Shown one piece after another: positions 8,165 to 17,023 of a DNA stretch of 64,000 nucleotides (position 1 is the stretch's first letter; every line of letters begins with the position of its first letter). This DNA is from a virus. Position numbers and translations under genes: made by a program. The DNA is taken from positions 1-64,000 of IMG/VR virus record IMGVR_UViG_3300032245_001746; one strand, written 5' to 3'. Under the pieces are notes generated by a model that was not told where the DNA came from, ran no database searches, and saw only the letters and a list, made by a program, of their open reading frames with translations.

Positions 8165-8716
8165 TTACGCTGTTTTTTTTGGAATTAAAACACAATTTAA
8201 ATTATTTCCTTCCAATTTAGGATCAATTTCAACACTAGAAACTTCTGACAAAGCCTCTTTTATTTTTTGTAAAACATTGTATCCTAATTCTTTATGAGCA
8301 TTTTCTCTTTTTTCATATTTCAAATTAAATTTGACTTTTAATCCAGAAGTTAAAAACTTTTTAGCAGCATTAATTTTAACATTAAGATCATGATCTCCAA
8401 TTGAAGGACTTAATCTTATTTCTTTCTCAGATAAAGCTTTTTGGCTTTTATTCTTTTCTTTTTGTTTAATAGATTTTTCATATTTAAACTTACTATAATC
8501 CATTATTTTACAAACAGGAGGATTTGCCATTGGTGATACTTCTACCAAATCTAGATTTTGATCTCTTGCAATTTTTTTTGCTGCATCTGTTGAGAATACG
8601 CCTAAATTTTTATCACCATCTACCAACATAACCTTTGGAACTCTAATCATGTCGTTAATTCTTGTTTTATCTTTTGAATTAAAACTATTTTCATTTTTGA
8701 TAAATTTTTTTAACAT
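8165..8716 (-). CDS. infC: Translation initiation factor IF-3
   Basis: 183 residues, full length for bacterial IF-3. The N-domain has RINDMIRVPKVMLVDGDKN and LDLVEVSPMANPPVCKIMDY (very close to the bacterial signature). A basic linker follows (EKSIKQKEKNKSQK), then the C-domain with KEIRLSPSIGDHDLNVKINAAKKFL and EKRENAHKELG. IF-3 binds the 30S platform, blocks 50S joining and discriminates initiator tRNA and start codons. A phage copy could bias initiation toward phage mRNAs, which fits the phage bS21 gene 4 kb away. There is a 19-residue N-terminal extension before the conserved region. No frameshift or missing block was seen. Confidence 0.95.
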   Translation of the reverse strand: MLKKFIKNENSFNSKDKTRINDMIRVPKVMLVDGDKNLGVFSTDAAKKIARDQNLDLVEVSPMANPPVCKIMDYSKFKYEKSIKQKEKNKSQKALSEKEIRLSPSIGDHDLNVKINAAKKFLTSGLKVKFNLKYEKRENAHKELGYNVLQKIKEALSEVSSVEIDPKLEGNNLNCVLIPKKTA

Positions 8717-8772
8717 AAATTACTTTTTTTACAATTTCCTTTTTTAAAATTAAAAATTAAACCCAATCAATT

Positions 8773-10086
8773 CTACATTTCTTTTGTAACACTGTTAACC
8801 ACTTTTACAACAAATCCATCACCACAATTTGGAAATCTTCGAACCCATTCAACACCTTCTAAATTTTGAACAGATGGAATTGTATTAATTCCTATATAAA
8901 TTTTAACATTATCTTGTAATTCAGAATTAAATTCTTTTAATTTAATACTGCAAACTCTAGTTTTCGTTTTTGGTGCCGAACTTATATTTATATAAGATAT
9001 TTGATTTATTACACTTTTTATGATTAAAGAATCTGCTTTATCATTAAATTCAATTTTAAAATTATTATCAACAGATCCAGCATGATAGTTTCCAACAATT
9101 TCATCTCGGTATTTAATATAACCTAAAGTTTTTATTTCTGTGCCTGGTTGTGTTGCATTAATTAATGAAATACCATTAGTATCATACACAGAAACAGAAA
9201 CGCTATTATCACCCTGATCCAGTATTGGAATTATACTTATTGATTCGTCCAAATTAATATTTGGTATTATTAATATATTGCCTTCATCATCAGGTGATTC
9301 TACTATTTTAATATCATCAGACTCAGATATAAAGATGTAATCATATAAAGATAAATTAGATTCTACTTCTAAAATAGAATTTTTATAATCAAATTCATAA
9401 CTAGATAATTCTAAATCTTTAGTTACAAAAATTGAATCAGACCCAATATTGTATTGTAAGATAGAATCAAAATTAAAAAACAACTTGCTGTTTTGTGGTA
9501 TTACTTTCATTAATTTAAATTCCATCCAATAACAACCAGATAACATGGTATCATTTTGATTCCAATTATAAATTAAATTTGATTGAATTAATTGATCTTT
9601 TATTACATTTCCAGTAATATTAATTATATCATCATAAACTAATTCAATACCACCAAGACTAGAAATTATTCTGTAAATATAGAATGTCGTACCTTTTTTC
9701 CAAGTATTAGCAGCCGTATTATTTAAACCTCTTAAAACAGTAATTTCTTTTGTGTTTTCGTCAACTGACATAACCTGCATGTATTCTGGCGTTCTAGGAT
9801 GATCAAAAAACAACAAATCACCAATTAACAATTGATTAAATCCTATATCGTTTGCTAATAATATTTTATTTTCTACAGACAAAATTGTTTTTTTTAAAAA
9901 AGATTTTGTCCACATATTAACTTCAACAACAAGATTTGGATCTGTTAAATCCATAATTCCAGAACAATCTTCAACACTAATTCTGACAGCAGGATTAGTG
10001 TCATATCTTTTTATTGTGAAATCAGGCTGTAACGAATCACATTCACTTGTTGAACAATTAGAATTGCAATTATTGTAATAAGACAT
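8773..10086 (-). CDS. Putative virion (baseplate/tail-type) structural protein
   Basis: 437 residues from ATG 10086, chosen because AAAGGA lies 6 nt upstream; an in-frame GTG precedes it. The N-terminus is Cys/Asn rich, then FTIKRYDTNPAVRISVEDCSGIMDLTDPNLVVEVNMW resembles the beta-sandwich start of phage structural proteins. The middle has a PRTPEYMQVMSVDENTKEITVLRGL segment and WNQNDTMLSGCYWMEFKLMK. The region after residue 210 is beta-rich and repetitive. No exact family named. Translationally coupled (TGATG) to the dCMP deaminase gene upstream. Confidence 0.55.
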   Translation of the reverse strand: MSYYNNCNSNCSTSECDSLQPDFTIKRYDTNPAVRISVEDCSGIMDLTDPNLVVEVNMWTKSFLKKTILSVENKILLANDIGFNQLLIGDLLFFDHPRTPEYMQVMSVDENTKEITVLRGLNNTAANTWKKGTTFYIYRIISSLGGIELVYDDIINITGNVIKDQLIQSNLIYNWNQNDTMLSGCYWMEFKLMKVIPQNSKLFFNFDSILQYNIGSDSIFVTKDLELSSYEFDYKNSILEVESNLSLYDYIFISESDDIKIVESPDDEGNILIIPNINLDESISIIPILDQGDNSVSVSVYDTNGISLINATQPGTEIKTLGYIKYRDEIVGNYHAGSVDNNFKIEFNDKADSLIIKSVINQISYINISSAPKTKTRVCSIKLKEFNSELQDNVKIYIGINTIPSVQNLEGVEWVRRFPNCGDGFVVKVVNSVTKEM

Positions 10087-10583
10087 CACGTTCCTTTAAG
10101 TTTGTTGAAATGTTGTATAATTTCATCAAAATTTTGATTATATTGAATCAATTCAACATTGCCAAGTTCAGCAATTAATTTTGATTTTTCTATCTCTGAC
10201 TCATCTAACAATTTAGAACCAAAACCAGAATAGTATACATTATATATGCCAGATCTAACAATATCTAACATACAACTCTTACAAGGAAACATTGTTACAT
10301 ACATGCTCGATCCAGTTAAATCTTTTCCTTTAGCATGCCAAATAGCATTATCTTCAGCATGATGTACAAAAGAGTATTTATTTGGTCTTGTCCAATCAAC
10401 TAAATCATCTTTTATTTGTTTTGGAACTCCATTATACCCTGAACTAATAGGTTGATTATCATTACTAACAATAATAGCACCAACTTGTGTACTTGGATCT
10501 TTGGATCTCATTGCTGTCATATATGCAAGATACATATAATAATCTTGTTTAGAAATAACATTTCTTGGAGGTGTCATATTCAT
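10086..10583 (-). CDS. dCMP deaminase
   Basis: 165 residues. Zinc and catalytic motif HHAEDNAI (H-A-E, with Glu as proton shuttle) and the PCKSC zinc ligands in VTMFPCKSCMLDIV are both present. The N-terminal YMYLAYMTAMRSKDPSTQVGAIIV is standard for the deoxycytidylate deaminase family. It converts dCMP to dUMP, the substrate of the thymidylate synthase encoded at 49729. T4 carries the equivalent enzyme (gene cd). It overlaps the virion-type gene downstream by a TGATG junction and follows the 11123 gene by 3 bp. Confidence 0.93.
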   Translation of the reverse strand: MNMTPPRNVISKQDYYMYLAYMTAMRSKDPSTQVGAIIVSNDNQPISSGYNGVPKQIKDDLVDWTRPNKYSFVHHAEDNAIWHAKGKDLTGSSMYVTMFPCKSCMLDIVRSGIYNVYYSGFGSKLLDESEIEKSKLIAELGNVELIQYNQNFDEIIQHFNKLKGT

Positions 10584-10586
10584 ACT

Positions 10587-11123
10587 TTATTTTAATATAT
10601 TTTCAAAAAGTTTTGCTTGTTCGTGAATTTCTGTAGCAACAACAATGTGCCTGCTTTCATTATACCAACTTTTAACAGAATAAAAAGAATCTTTATTGTT
10701 AGTTAAATGTTTTAAATGAAAAGGAACTTTTGTTTCACAAAAAAGCGTATTTGAAACACAATAATTATTGTTTCCGTTAAATTTTAATCCCATCCTAGCA
10801 ACACATCTTCTAATTGCAATATCATTGTAATGATCACTTTTACCTTTTTGTGTTTTATAATCTAGTCCAGATTCCAAATCTTGATATGAATGAACAAAAA
10901 CATTTTTATTATTTTTTAATAAATCTTTTAAAGAAACGAAATTTTTCATTAAGTGATGATAAAAAGAATCTTCATAAATTTGTAAACCTAATTGTAAAGA
11001 ATACATTTGTTTACCAATATAAAAAACCCAAAACCAATTGCCTTCACCAACTGTTTTATTGACTTTTTCAATAAAAGAATCTCTTTTATTTTTTAAATCT
11101 GATACTTTTATTATATCAATCAT
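10587..11123 (-). CDS. Hypothetical protein (178 aa)
   Basis: 178 residues, mixed alpha/beta, aromatic rich (GNWFWVFYIGKQMYSLQLGLQIYEDSFYHHL). A central IAIRRCVARMGLKF segment is followed by NNYCVSNTLFCETKVPFHL. No catalytic signature stands out and I do not recognise the family. It overlaps the acidic/basic low-complexity gene by 4 bp and precedes dCMP deaminase, so it is in the same transcription unit. Confidence 0.6.
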   Translation of the reverse strand: MIDIIKVSDLKNKRDSFIEKVNKTVGEGNWFWVFYIGKQMYSLQLGLQIYEDSFYHHLMKNFVSLKDLLKNNKNVFVHSYQDLESGLDYKTQKGKSDHYNDIAIRRCVARMGLKFNGNNNYCVSNTLFCETKVPFHLKHLTNNKDSFYSVKSWYNESRHIVVATEIHEQAKLFENILK

Positions 11124-11446
11124 GTTTTTTCTTTATTGTTTTTATTATCTTTCTTTTCTAAAGTTTTATTAGATTTATCATCTTTCTTTTCTAACTTTTC
11201 TTTATTTTTATCCTCTTTTTCATCTTTTTTTTCTGGTTCATCCTGACTTTTTTCTTTTTCATCCTCAAGATCTTTTTTATTTTTTTTAGTTTTATCTTGA
11301 TTTTTTTCTTTATTTTTTTTATCTTTTAAAGAAGACAATTCTTTTTCTAAAGAGTCTAGTTGGTTCAACCAATTATCTAATCGATTTGCATCTAAACTTT
11401 TTGATATTTTTTTATTCTTCCAATCTTTGAGTTTTAATAATTTCAT
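11120..11446 (-). CDS. Charged low-complexity protein
   Basis: 108 residues from ATG 11446 (an upstream in-frame ATG at 11464 would overlap the previous gene further). After MKLLKLKDWKNKKISKSLDA comes a helical segment LDNWLNQLDSLEKELSSL. The rest is nearly all K, E, D and N in repeated KKDEKEDKNKEK blocks, probably a coiled coil or disordered. The start is loosely like the capsid-targeting-like peptides but lacks the Glu, so it is not counted among them. It overlaps both neighbours. Function unknown. Confidence 0.55.
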   Translation of the reverse strand: MKLLKLKDWKNKKISKSLDANRLDNWLNQLDSLEKELSSLKDKKNKEKNQDKTKKNKKDLEDEKEKSQDEPEKKDEKEDKNKEKLEKKDDKSNKTLEKKDNKNNKEKT

Positions 11447-11768
11447 GATAATATTTATCAACATTGTGTCTTTTTATTTTTAATTTACCTTTTTTTATTT
11501 TTTCCATTTTTTCTAAATCAAAAGTTTTTAAAGCTAATTTGTATTCAATTTCTAATTTTTTACATTTAGATATAATTAATTCTTTTACTCTTTTTCTACA
11601 AAAAAAACCTGTATGCTGTACAAATCTTGTTAAATTACCAAAATTATAGTAATAAACTACAGCAGCTTTAGCCATTTCGGTTCTAAATGCCTTTAAAATA
11701 TATGATTTTTCTTTTGGCAAAATTATATTTTGAAAATCACCAGATATTAATTTTAAATCTTTTTCCAT
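11412..11768 (-). CDS. Hypothetical basic protein, possible helix-turn-helix
   Basis: 118 residues, basic. The segment FRTEMAKAAVVYYYNFGNLTRFVQHTGFFCRKRVKELI looks like a helix-turn-helix unit, and the C-terminus (KIKKGKLKIKRHNVDKYYHEIIK) is strongly basic, so nucleic-acid binding is possible. This is an impression from helix pattern and charge only. First gene of the minus-strand run that contains dCMP deaminase; divergent from the lipoprotein gene. Confidence 0.55.
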   Translation of the reverse strand: MEKDLKLISGDFQNIILPKEKSYILKAFRTEMAKAAVVYYYNFGNLTRFVQHTGFFCRKRVKELIISKCKKLEIEYKLALKTFDLEKMEKIKKGKLKIKRHNVDKYYHEIIKTQRLEE

Positions 11769-11832
11769 GTTTTTAATCGATATTAATAAATATTATAACA
11801 ATATATAAATGAATTAAATACAGGAGGTTTTT

Positions 11833-12354
11833 ATGAAAAAAAATATATTTTTGGGTTTATTTTTAATAATATGTGTTGGATGTGGAAGAATATCACCAAT
11901 ATCACCAGAATTAGATCAAAGATTAAATAATACTGATGGTAAAATTGATGAAATTAGAAATAACCAAAATGGATTAATGTTGGAATTAGGAAAAATAAAT
12001 CAACAACAAGAAATTATTGGACGCGATATAGAAAACGCACAAGAAGGAATAATAAATTTAAAAGGATCAAGCAACTCTGGTGTTCAAATATTTTCTGGAG
12101 ATGCTGGATTTTTAATGTTTTTTATAATGATTTTTGCATTCACGTATTCAATTTTACATTATAGAAATAAATTTGTAAAATCTAATAAAGTTTCAGAAAT
12201 ATTAGCTCAACAAATAGCTATAAAAAATGATCTTGAACTAGAACAACAAGTATTTATGTCTGCTTTAAACACAGAAGTAGAAAAAGATGTTTATAAAATA
12301 ATATCAAGACATCAAAATGCAATTAAAGCTTTAAATATTAAAAAAACTACTTAA
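11833..12354 (+). CDS. Putative lipoprotein with coiled coil and second membrane segment
   Basis: 173 residues. The signal MKKNIFLGLFLIICVGCG has a lipobox-like CVGC, with Cys at -3 instead of the usual Leu. Residues about 28-75 form a coiled coil (LDQRLNNTDGKIDEIRNN...), then a second hydrophobic segment FLMFFIMIFAFTYSILHY near 97-114 and a helical cytoplasmic-type tail. It has the strongest ribosome-binding site in the region (aggagg, 5 nt before ATG). A membrane-associated phage lipoprotein could act in lysis (spanin-like) or exclusion; the extra membrane span argues against a classical o-spanin. It converges with the 12347 gene (8 bp overlap). Confidence 0.65.
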   Translation: MKKNIFLGLFLIICVGCGRISPISPELDQRLNNTDGKIDEIRNNQNGLMLELGKINQQQEIIGRDIENAQEGIINLKGSSNSGVQIFSGDAGFLMFFIMIFAFTYSILHYRNKFVKSNKVSEILAQQIAIKNDLELEQQVFMSALNTEVEKDVYKIISRHQNAIKALNIKKTT

Positions 12355-12607
12355 CATTATATCCTTGAGATATATGTTTTAACACTGGATATCCTTGACA
12401 ATTATCCCCAAGTGGTAATATTTGATTAGGATTAGGTTTTAACTTTTCTTCTTTTACAAGTTTGTCAATTTTAGATTTAAGTTCTTTTTTGTGTTTTAAA
12501 CAATTAAATTGCCCTGGATTATCATCACAGGGCATTAAATATCTACAACATCTTGAACCTTCATGTAAAAGACATATATCTATAACATGTTCTTGAGTTA
12601 ATGACAT
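12347..12607 (-). CDS. Small Cys-rich protein with CCRYL motif
   Basis: 86 residues. Five of the six cysteines cluster in the first half (ICLLHEGSRCCRYLMPC and FNCLKH), and one more comes late in GDNCQGY, suggesting a small metal-binding fold. I associate the CCRYL-plus-C-x-K arrangement with small phage proteins of unknown role. It is the last gene of the bS21 - RHH - Cys-rich minus-strand unit. Confidence 0.55.
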   Translation of the reverse strand: MSLTQEHVIDICLLHEGSRCCRYLMPCDDNPGQFNCLKHKKELKSKIDKLVKEEKLKPNPNQILPLGDNCQGYPVLKHISQGYNVK

Positions 12608-12620
12608 TAAAATATTTCTT

Positions 12621-12893
12621 TCAATCTTGAGATTCTAAAGTATTAATTATAACTTGAACTCTTTCAGATAACCATTTTTCCAATTGTTGCTTATCATTTT
12701 TAACATTATTTGGAATTTTTACAATAATTGGAGTAAATTCATCCTCGGAATCTAATAATTGCATGTGTTTTTCAACAACATCTCTTATATACTCCGATGT
12801 AGTCTTGCCAAGTTTTTTAGCACATCCAATAACTTTATTTTTAAATTCCAAATCGGCAGCAACCGACATGTTTTTTATTTTTTTTACAGTCAT
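12621..12893 (-). CDS. Ribbon-helix-helix DNA-binding protein
   Basis: 90 residues. The beta strand NMSVAADLEFKNKVIGCAKKLG and helix KTTSEYIRDVVEKHMQLL match the CopG/MetJ-like ribbon-helix-helix fold, which dimerises and reads DNA with the paired strands. The C-terminal half contains another helix pair (VKNDKQQLEKWLSERVQVI). It is coupled to bS21 by an ATGA overlap, so it could autoregulate that unit; no operator was identified. Confidence 0.65.
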   Translation of the reverse strand: MTVKKIKNMSVAADLEFKNKVIGCAKKLGKTTSEYIRDVVEKHMQLLDSEDEFTPIIVKIPNNVKNDKQQLEKWLSERVQVIINTLESQD

Positions 12894-13165
12894 ACAAAAT
12901 TGTCCTTACAAACATCATAATTTTGTTCTTTAACAACTTTAAAAGATTCTCTAAACTTATTAGCATTAGCTTCTTTAATTTTTCTTCTACGCTTTTCGCC
13001 CTTACTCTCATAAAATTGTTTCTCTTTAAATTTAGTAAGAAGTCCAGAATCGTTTACTGCTTTTTGGAAGCTATGAAGTAATATTTTAAAATTTCTTTCT
13101 CTTTCATCATACGATGCATTTGGATGCAAATGTTTTGCTACTACTTTAATTCTTGTGATCGACAT
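12890..13165 (-). CDS. rpsU: Ribosomal protein bS21
   Basis: 91 residues. The core RNFKILLHSFQKAVNDSGLL, then FKEKQFYESKGEKRRRKIKEAN, follows bacterial bS21 (x-R-F-K-R-x-C-E-K-A-G-x-L, then R-R-x-F-Y-E-K-P-x-x-x-R-K-R). bS21 sits next to the anti-Shine-Dalgarno site on the 30S platform and affects initiation. Phage bS21 genes are known in huge phages and are thought to steer host ribosomes. A 17-residue N-terminal extension and a 22-residue C-terminal extension flank the core. It overlaps the RHH gene downstream. Confidence 0.9.
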   Translation of the reverse strand: MSITRIKVVAKHLHPNASYDERERNFKILLHSFQKAVNDSGLLTKFKEKQFYESKGEKRRRKIKEANANKFRESFKVVKEQNYDVCKDNFV

Positions 13166-13176
13166 TAATAATTTCC

Positions 13177-14319
13177 TTAATTAATATTTTTAATTTTAAC
13201 AAATCTAGGTCCAAATTTTTTAACTTTGGCTTTTCTTGCCAATTCATACTTTACAATCTCACTAATTTCAATTGGTGAAGGTAAATTGTCTTTAATAAGA
13301 TCTTTGTCAAGTAATTTGATCTTGCTTACTATAGCCTCAAACAATGATGCATTCCAGTTATTTTTATTCAAATCATTACAAATTGATGAAAATGTATACA
13401 GATTGTCTCGCGGAATATCACTTCCACATAAAATATCAACCTCATATTGTTTAGTATAATTATAAGAAAATCTATCAGAACATAAAATATATGGACACCT
13501 AGCAATTATTGCTAGTCTGGAAATTCCATTAAAAATATCTAAAACCATACCGCAACTTCTTATTGCAGACAAAATGTTTAAAATATCATTATTTTTTATA
13601 AAAATACATTTATCAAAATAATTTAATGATAAATCATAAGTTTTAAAATCCTGATAAATTACAGGAGTAATATTTTCAGAAATTAATTTGTCAATTAAAG
13701 AACTCCAAAATAACTCTGAAATATATTCAAAATGATATCTTCCATTTTTCCACTCTTGAATGTGAGTAGTAGGATGAATGAAAATTTTATTAGGATGCTC
13801 AGACATCTTTTTATTAAAATCATTTCCAAGTATGGAAGAAGACGGAATTGACGGTAAAAACTTTTTAATGTTTTTATAGTTATCAAAAAATTCTTGTCTA
13901 AAACCATTATTATAACAATTATTTAAAACAGAAATATCTAAAATTTCTGGAAAATAATTATTTAAAGCTCGCTTATATCCAGATAATGCTTCAGAAGTAT
14001 TGTTTTGATTCACAGAACTTAAATATATTGATTTTAAATTATTCAAATCAGATATTTCCCAATATTCATCAACATATGGAAATAAACTTTGATTACCATT
14101 CCAAGAACATAATATAAAATATTTACTAGATTTAGATTCTTTTCTAAATCTTTCCATTAATAGACTAGAAACTGGCAAAATGGATTTTAAATCACCAAAA
14201 TAAAACAAAATGGTAACATTAGACATAGTTGTAGGAATATTGTTTTCTATATATTTAACTCTTTTAAACCCACAATTATCAGCAGCTTTCTGTAATATTT
14301 GTTGTACTGTTATTGTCAT
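13177..14319 (-). CDS. GT-B glycosyltransferase-like protein (heptosyltransferase-like)
   Basis: 380 residues from ATG 14319, chosen for a ggaaat ribosome-binding site 4-9 nt upstream; an in-frame ATG at 14343 has none. The N-terminal Rossmann-like part KYFILCSWNGNQSLFPYVDEYWEI parallels the 14279 gene (KYFIVLGWYGREYLYKHLVDEFWEL), so the two are paralogues. The C-domain has IFIHPTTHIQEWKNGRYHFEYI, VIYQDF and a IRSCGMVLDIFNGISRLAIIARCPYILC donor-site region typical of GT-B enzymes of the heptosyltransferase type. The acceptor is unknown. An HldE-like enzyme at 43892 could supply an activated heptose (inference). Confidence 0.6.
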   Translation of the reverse strand: MTITVQQILQKAADNCGFKRVKYIENNIPTTMSNVTILFYFGDLKSILPVSSLLMERFRKESKSSKYFILCSWNGNQSLFPYVDEYWEISDLNNLKSIYLSSVNQNNTSEALSGYKRALNNYFPEILDISVLNNCYNNGFRQEFFDNYKNIKKFLPSIPSSSILGNDFNKKMSEHPNKIFIHPTTHIQEWKNGRYHFEYISELFWSSLIDKLISENITPVIYQDFKTYDLSLNYFDKCIFIKNNDILNILSAIRSCGMVLDIFNGISRLAIIARCPYILCSDRFSYNYTKQYEVDILCGSDIPRDNLYTFSSICNDLNKNNWNASLFEAIVSKIKLLDKDLIKDNLPSPIEISEIVKYELARKAKVKKFGPRFVKIKNIN

Positions 14320-15487
14320 TTTTATTTCCAATTCTTGAATCATTTATGTTTTTTAAATAAAGTGAAGCATCATTAGTATCCAATAAACCAAAAATTTCTT
14401 TAAAATTATCATTTTTTAATTCATCTATAGCCTGATTTACTAATTCAATAGCTTCATTTTGATTGTTTAATACATTAAGATAGTGAGAGATAACAAGTTT
14501 TTTATTTCCAGTTGTTGTTAGATTCAATCTATATCCTTCTTGTCCAGCACCCCAAATTTGATCTGGAGATTCAAACAATATGTAAGGCACCTCCATAATC
14601 GCTGACAATCTAGATGATGCTGTCCAAAATTGAATAGTAAATTCTAATTGTTTTATTATCGCTAGTGTGTATTCTAAATTTCTAGATCTAGGATCTCTAG
14701 AAAAATCAACAATATAATCTACAGGACACTTTAATGTAGATTGTTCTTCGCCTAACCATATAGGATTATAACCAAGATTTTTTAAGTTTTCTATTAATTT
14801 AATATAGAATTCTGATGGTAGATTTCTTCCGTAGCACTGTCTGTTTCTCGCAAATATTCCAACAGGATTGTTTTTCAACAATAATTTTGCATCATTCATA
14901 ACATGTGATGATGGAGACGGTATTTTTGTTGCAATTTTTTTATAATATGAAACGTCAGAATAAATAGATTTATTTAAAAAATTAGAATTGCATTTTGGAC
15001 ATTGGTCAGATTTAGTAATTGTGCTCCATGTATGTTTACAATTTTTGCAATTAGAATAAATATAATAATTACCCATATTTTTAGTAGTAATTATTTTAGA
15101 ATAATTAGCAATATTTTTTTCTAATATTTTTATGTTTTTAGAAACATTATGAAATGCCCTAGCATATTCCCTAAGCCACATCAATTCTGGTTTTAATTCC
15201 CAAAATTCATCAACTAAATGCTTGTAAAGATATTCTCTACCATACCAGCCCAAAACTATAAAATATTTATTTGGATTTTGTTTTTTTATTATATCTATAG
15301 AATATAAAACACCCAATATTTCGCAACCAAATTCACTAAAACAACTTATGTAAACTATATCTTTATCTGGTGGTTTGTCGATATTACTAAATTTAAATAT
15401 ATTAAATTTAATATTATCAATATATGGTTCTTGTTTTATTTCAACTTTATTACCTGGATTATAAAATTTAGCTTTTAATAACTTCAT
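14279..15487 (-). CDS. GT-B glycosyltransferase-like protein with inserted zinc ribbon
   Basis: 402 residues. GT-B features: FARNRQCYGRNLPSEFYIKLI (start of the C-domain), NPIWLGEEQST and QFWTASSRLSAIMEVPYILFES, the donor-binding region of heptosyltransferase/ADP-sugar transferases. A C-x2-C...C-x2-C zinc ribbon (CKNCKHTW..CPKCNSNF) interrupts the N-terminal domain at about 148-170. It is paralogous to the downstream gene, which its 3' end overlaps by about 40 bp. First gene of the pair; the DHH gene precedes it by 15 bp. Confidence 0.65.
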   Translation of the reverse strand: MKLLKAKFYNPGNKVEIKQEPYIDNIKFNIFKFSNIDKPPDKDIVYISCFSEFGCEILGVLYSIDIIKKQNPNKYFIVLGWYGREYLYKHLVDEFWELKPELMWLREYARAFHNVSKNIKILEKNIANYSKIITTKNMGNYYIYSNCKNCKHTWSTITKSDQCPKCNSNFLNKSIYSDVSYYKKIATKIPSPSSHVMNDAKLLLKNNPVGIFARNRQCYGRNLPSEFYIKLIENLKNLGYNPIWLGEEQSTLKCPVDYIVDFSRDPRSRNLEYTLAIIKQLEFTIQFWTASSRLSAIMEVPYILFESPDQIWGAGQEGYRLNLTTTGNKKLVISHYLNVLNNQNEAIELVNQAIDELKNDNFKEIFGLLDTNDASLYLKNINDSRIGNKNDNNSTTNITESC

Positions 15488-15502
15488 AACCTAATTAAGT
15501 AA

Positions 15503-16585
15503 TTATTTTCTTGCTATTCTCAAAATTCTTTTCTTTTCTTTCAAATTAAGTAATTCCCAAGTTTCTTTTTTAACATCATCATCTTCCTCTTCATCAAAAG
15601 ATGATCCAGCTAAAGAATACCTGTATGCACCACAACCTAGTTTTCCGCCTCCGTTTCCGTATTTACCAGCTAACTCCTTACATAAGGTTGGAACCATTAC
15701 AGATGCATTCCTGCTTCTAACACAACCTTCTATTCTATCACCATCAACAATAGCAAATGCAACAGCAGTATTAACATCTTCCCAAGATATCATATTGTCA
15801 GCCATATCTGCAATCATATCTCTATGTCTTGATGGAATAATACCTAAACCAACAATTCCTAAACCTTCAGAAATTTCTGCTTTCTCAACAGCAGCAGCTT
15901 TGTGTTCAATCCAAAATTTAGGTCGTTCAAAATTAATTATTTTTTTCAAATTAACTGGATGCCTATAATCGAACATTTGTGCCCAAGCTAAAAATTCATG
16001 CTCCGTAGCATCGTCAGACATTAAAGACTCAGTATCAGTACTAATTCCTACCATTATAGCTGTTGCAACTTTAATGTCATGATCATTATCATCAGAAAAA
16101 CTCAAGTTAAAATTAGAAATTAAATTAAATATAGTACCACAACAACTTCCAGCTTTTAAATTAATGAATAATCCATTAAACCCACCATTAGGTATTTCTT
16201 TATGATGATCAATAACTAGATCAAAATCAACTTTATTTCCATTTAATCCAGCATTTGCTGGAACTGTATCGACTAAAATATTAAAATCATTATTTGACGG
16301 AATATATTCTTTAACATGATGTAAATTTGGATCTAATAAATTTACCATTGCTATATTTTGTGGATGCGATATTGTTTTATCATAATACGATATCGTTTCA
16401 ACAGAAGGGTAAAGTTTTGAAATCATCCACTCAACAGCCATCATGGAACCAATCGCATCTGGATCTGGATAATTATGTGTGAAAATTACCACTCTTGGTG
16501 GTTTATCACTATTAAATTTTTGATTAAATAATTCTTTTAAATTAATAAAATATTGCGGTTTATTACCCGACGTGTCTTCTTCCAT
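15503..16585 (-). CDS. DHH/DHHA1 family phosphoesterase (NrnA-like)
   Basis: 360 residues. The DHH domain shows HNYPDPDAIGSMMA (residues 37-50, metal ligands H, D, D) and VIDHHKEIP. The C-terminal DHHA1 domain has GCVRSRNASVMVPTLCKEL and GNGGGKLGCGAYR (the GGG-H substrate loop, with Lys in place of His). This family degrades nanoRNA or pAp (NrnA), or is RecJ exonuclease; the length and missing OB domain fit NrnA-like enzymes. A role in short-RNA or nucleotide recycling is inference. It lies in a minus-strand run between the SNase-like and glycosyltransferase genes. Confidence 0.85.
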   Translation of the reverse strand: MEEDTSGNKPQYFINLKELFNQKFNSDKPPRVVIFTHNYPDPDAIGSMMAVEWMISKLYPSVETISYYDKTISHPQNIAMVNLLDPNLHHVKEYIPSNNDFNILVDTVPANAGLNGNKVDFDLVIDHHKEIPNGGFNGLFINLKAGSCCGTIFNLISNFNLSFSDDNDHDIKVATAIMVGISTDTESLMSDDATEHEFLAWAQMFDYRHPVNLKKIINFERPKFWIEHKAAAVEKAEISEGLGIVGLGIIPSRHRDMIADMADNMISWEDVNTAVAFAIVDGDRIEGCVRSRNASVMVPTLCKELAGKYGNGGGKLGCGAYRYSLAGSSFDEEEDDDVKKETWELLNLKEKKRILRIARK

Positions 16586-16596
16586 TTTAAAACGCC

Positions 16597-17022
16597 CTAA
16601 TTATAAATTAAATTTTTTTGTCTAAGCCACTCGCTCAGATCGACTTGAATATTGGTATTATTACTATCTTTTGTAGTAATGTAAATCTGAACTTTCCAGT
16701 AATTGTCATATTTATTTTTTAATATTATTTTAGGATTACTGCAATTTGCAAGTAAATTGATCACTTGTTTTTCAGAACCCTTAACTGATTCGACATCAAG
16801 AAATGCATGAATGTTTCTGCCATCTTTTAAAATGACTTCAAATTCATGTCCTTTAATAACATTAAATTTTAAAACATCCAAAGGATTTTTCATTTCAATT
16901 AATGCATTTGAAATAGGATCAGATTCATAATGAATTTTTATTCTATGTGAAAATAAATATACGAAAACAGAAAATGTTATCGTAATTAAAAATAAAAATA
17001 AAAATAAATCTTGTTTTTTCAT
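16597..17022 (-). CDS. Membrane-anchored SNase-like protein
   Basis: 141 residues from ATG 17022, just past the previous stop; an earlier in-frame start at 17046 would overlap the upstream gene. One N-terminal membrane segment FLFLFLITITFSVFVYLF is followed by a domain with thermonuclease-like order: VIKGHEFEVILKDGRNIHAFLD, a KQVINLLANC helix, DNYWKVQIYIT and a closing VDLSEWLRQKNLI. The catalytic Arg/Glu residues of staphylococcal nuclease are not evident, so nuclease activity is doubtful. The fold call is by pattern only. Confidence 0.5.
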   Translation of the reverse strand: MKKQDLFLFLFLITITFSVFVYLFSHRIKIHYESDPISNALIEMKNPLDVLKFNVIKGHEFEVILKDGRNIHAFLDVESVKGSEKQVINLLANCSNPKIILKNKYDNYWKVQIYITTKDSNNTNIQVDLSEWLRQKNLIYN

Positions 17023-17023
17023 T

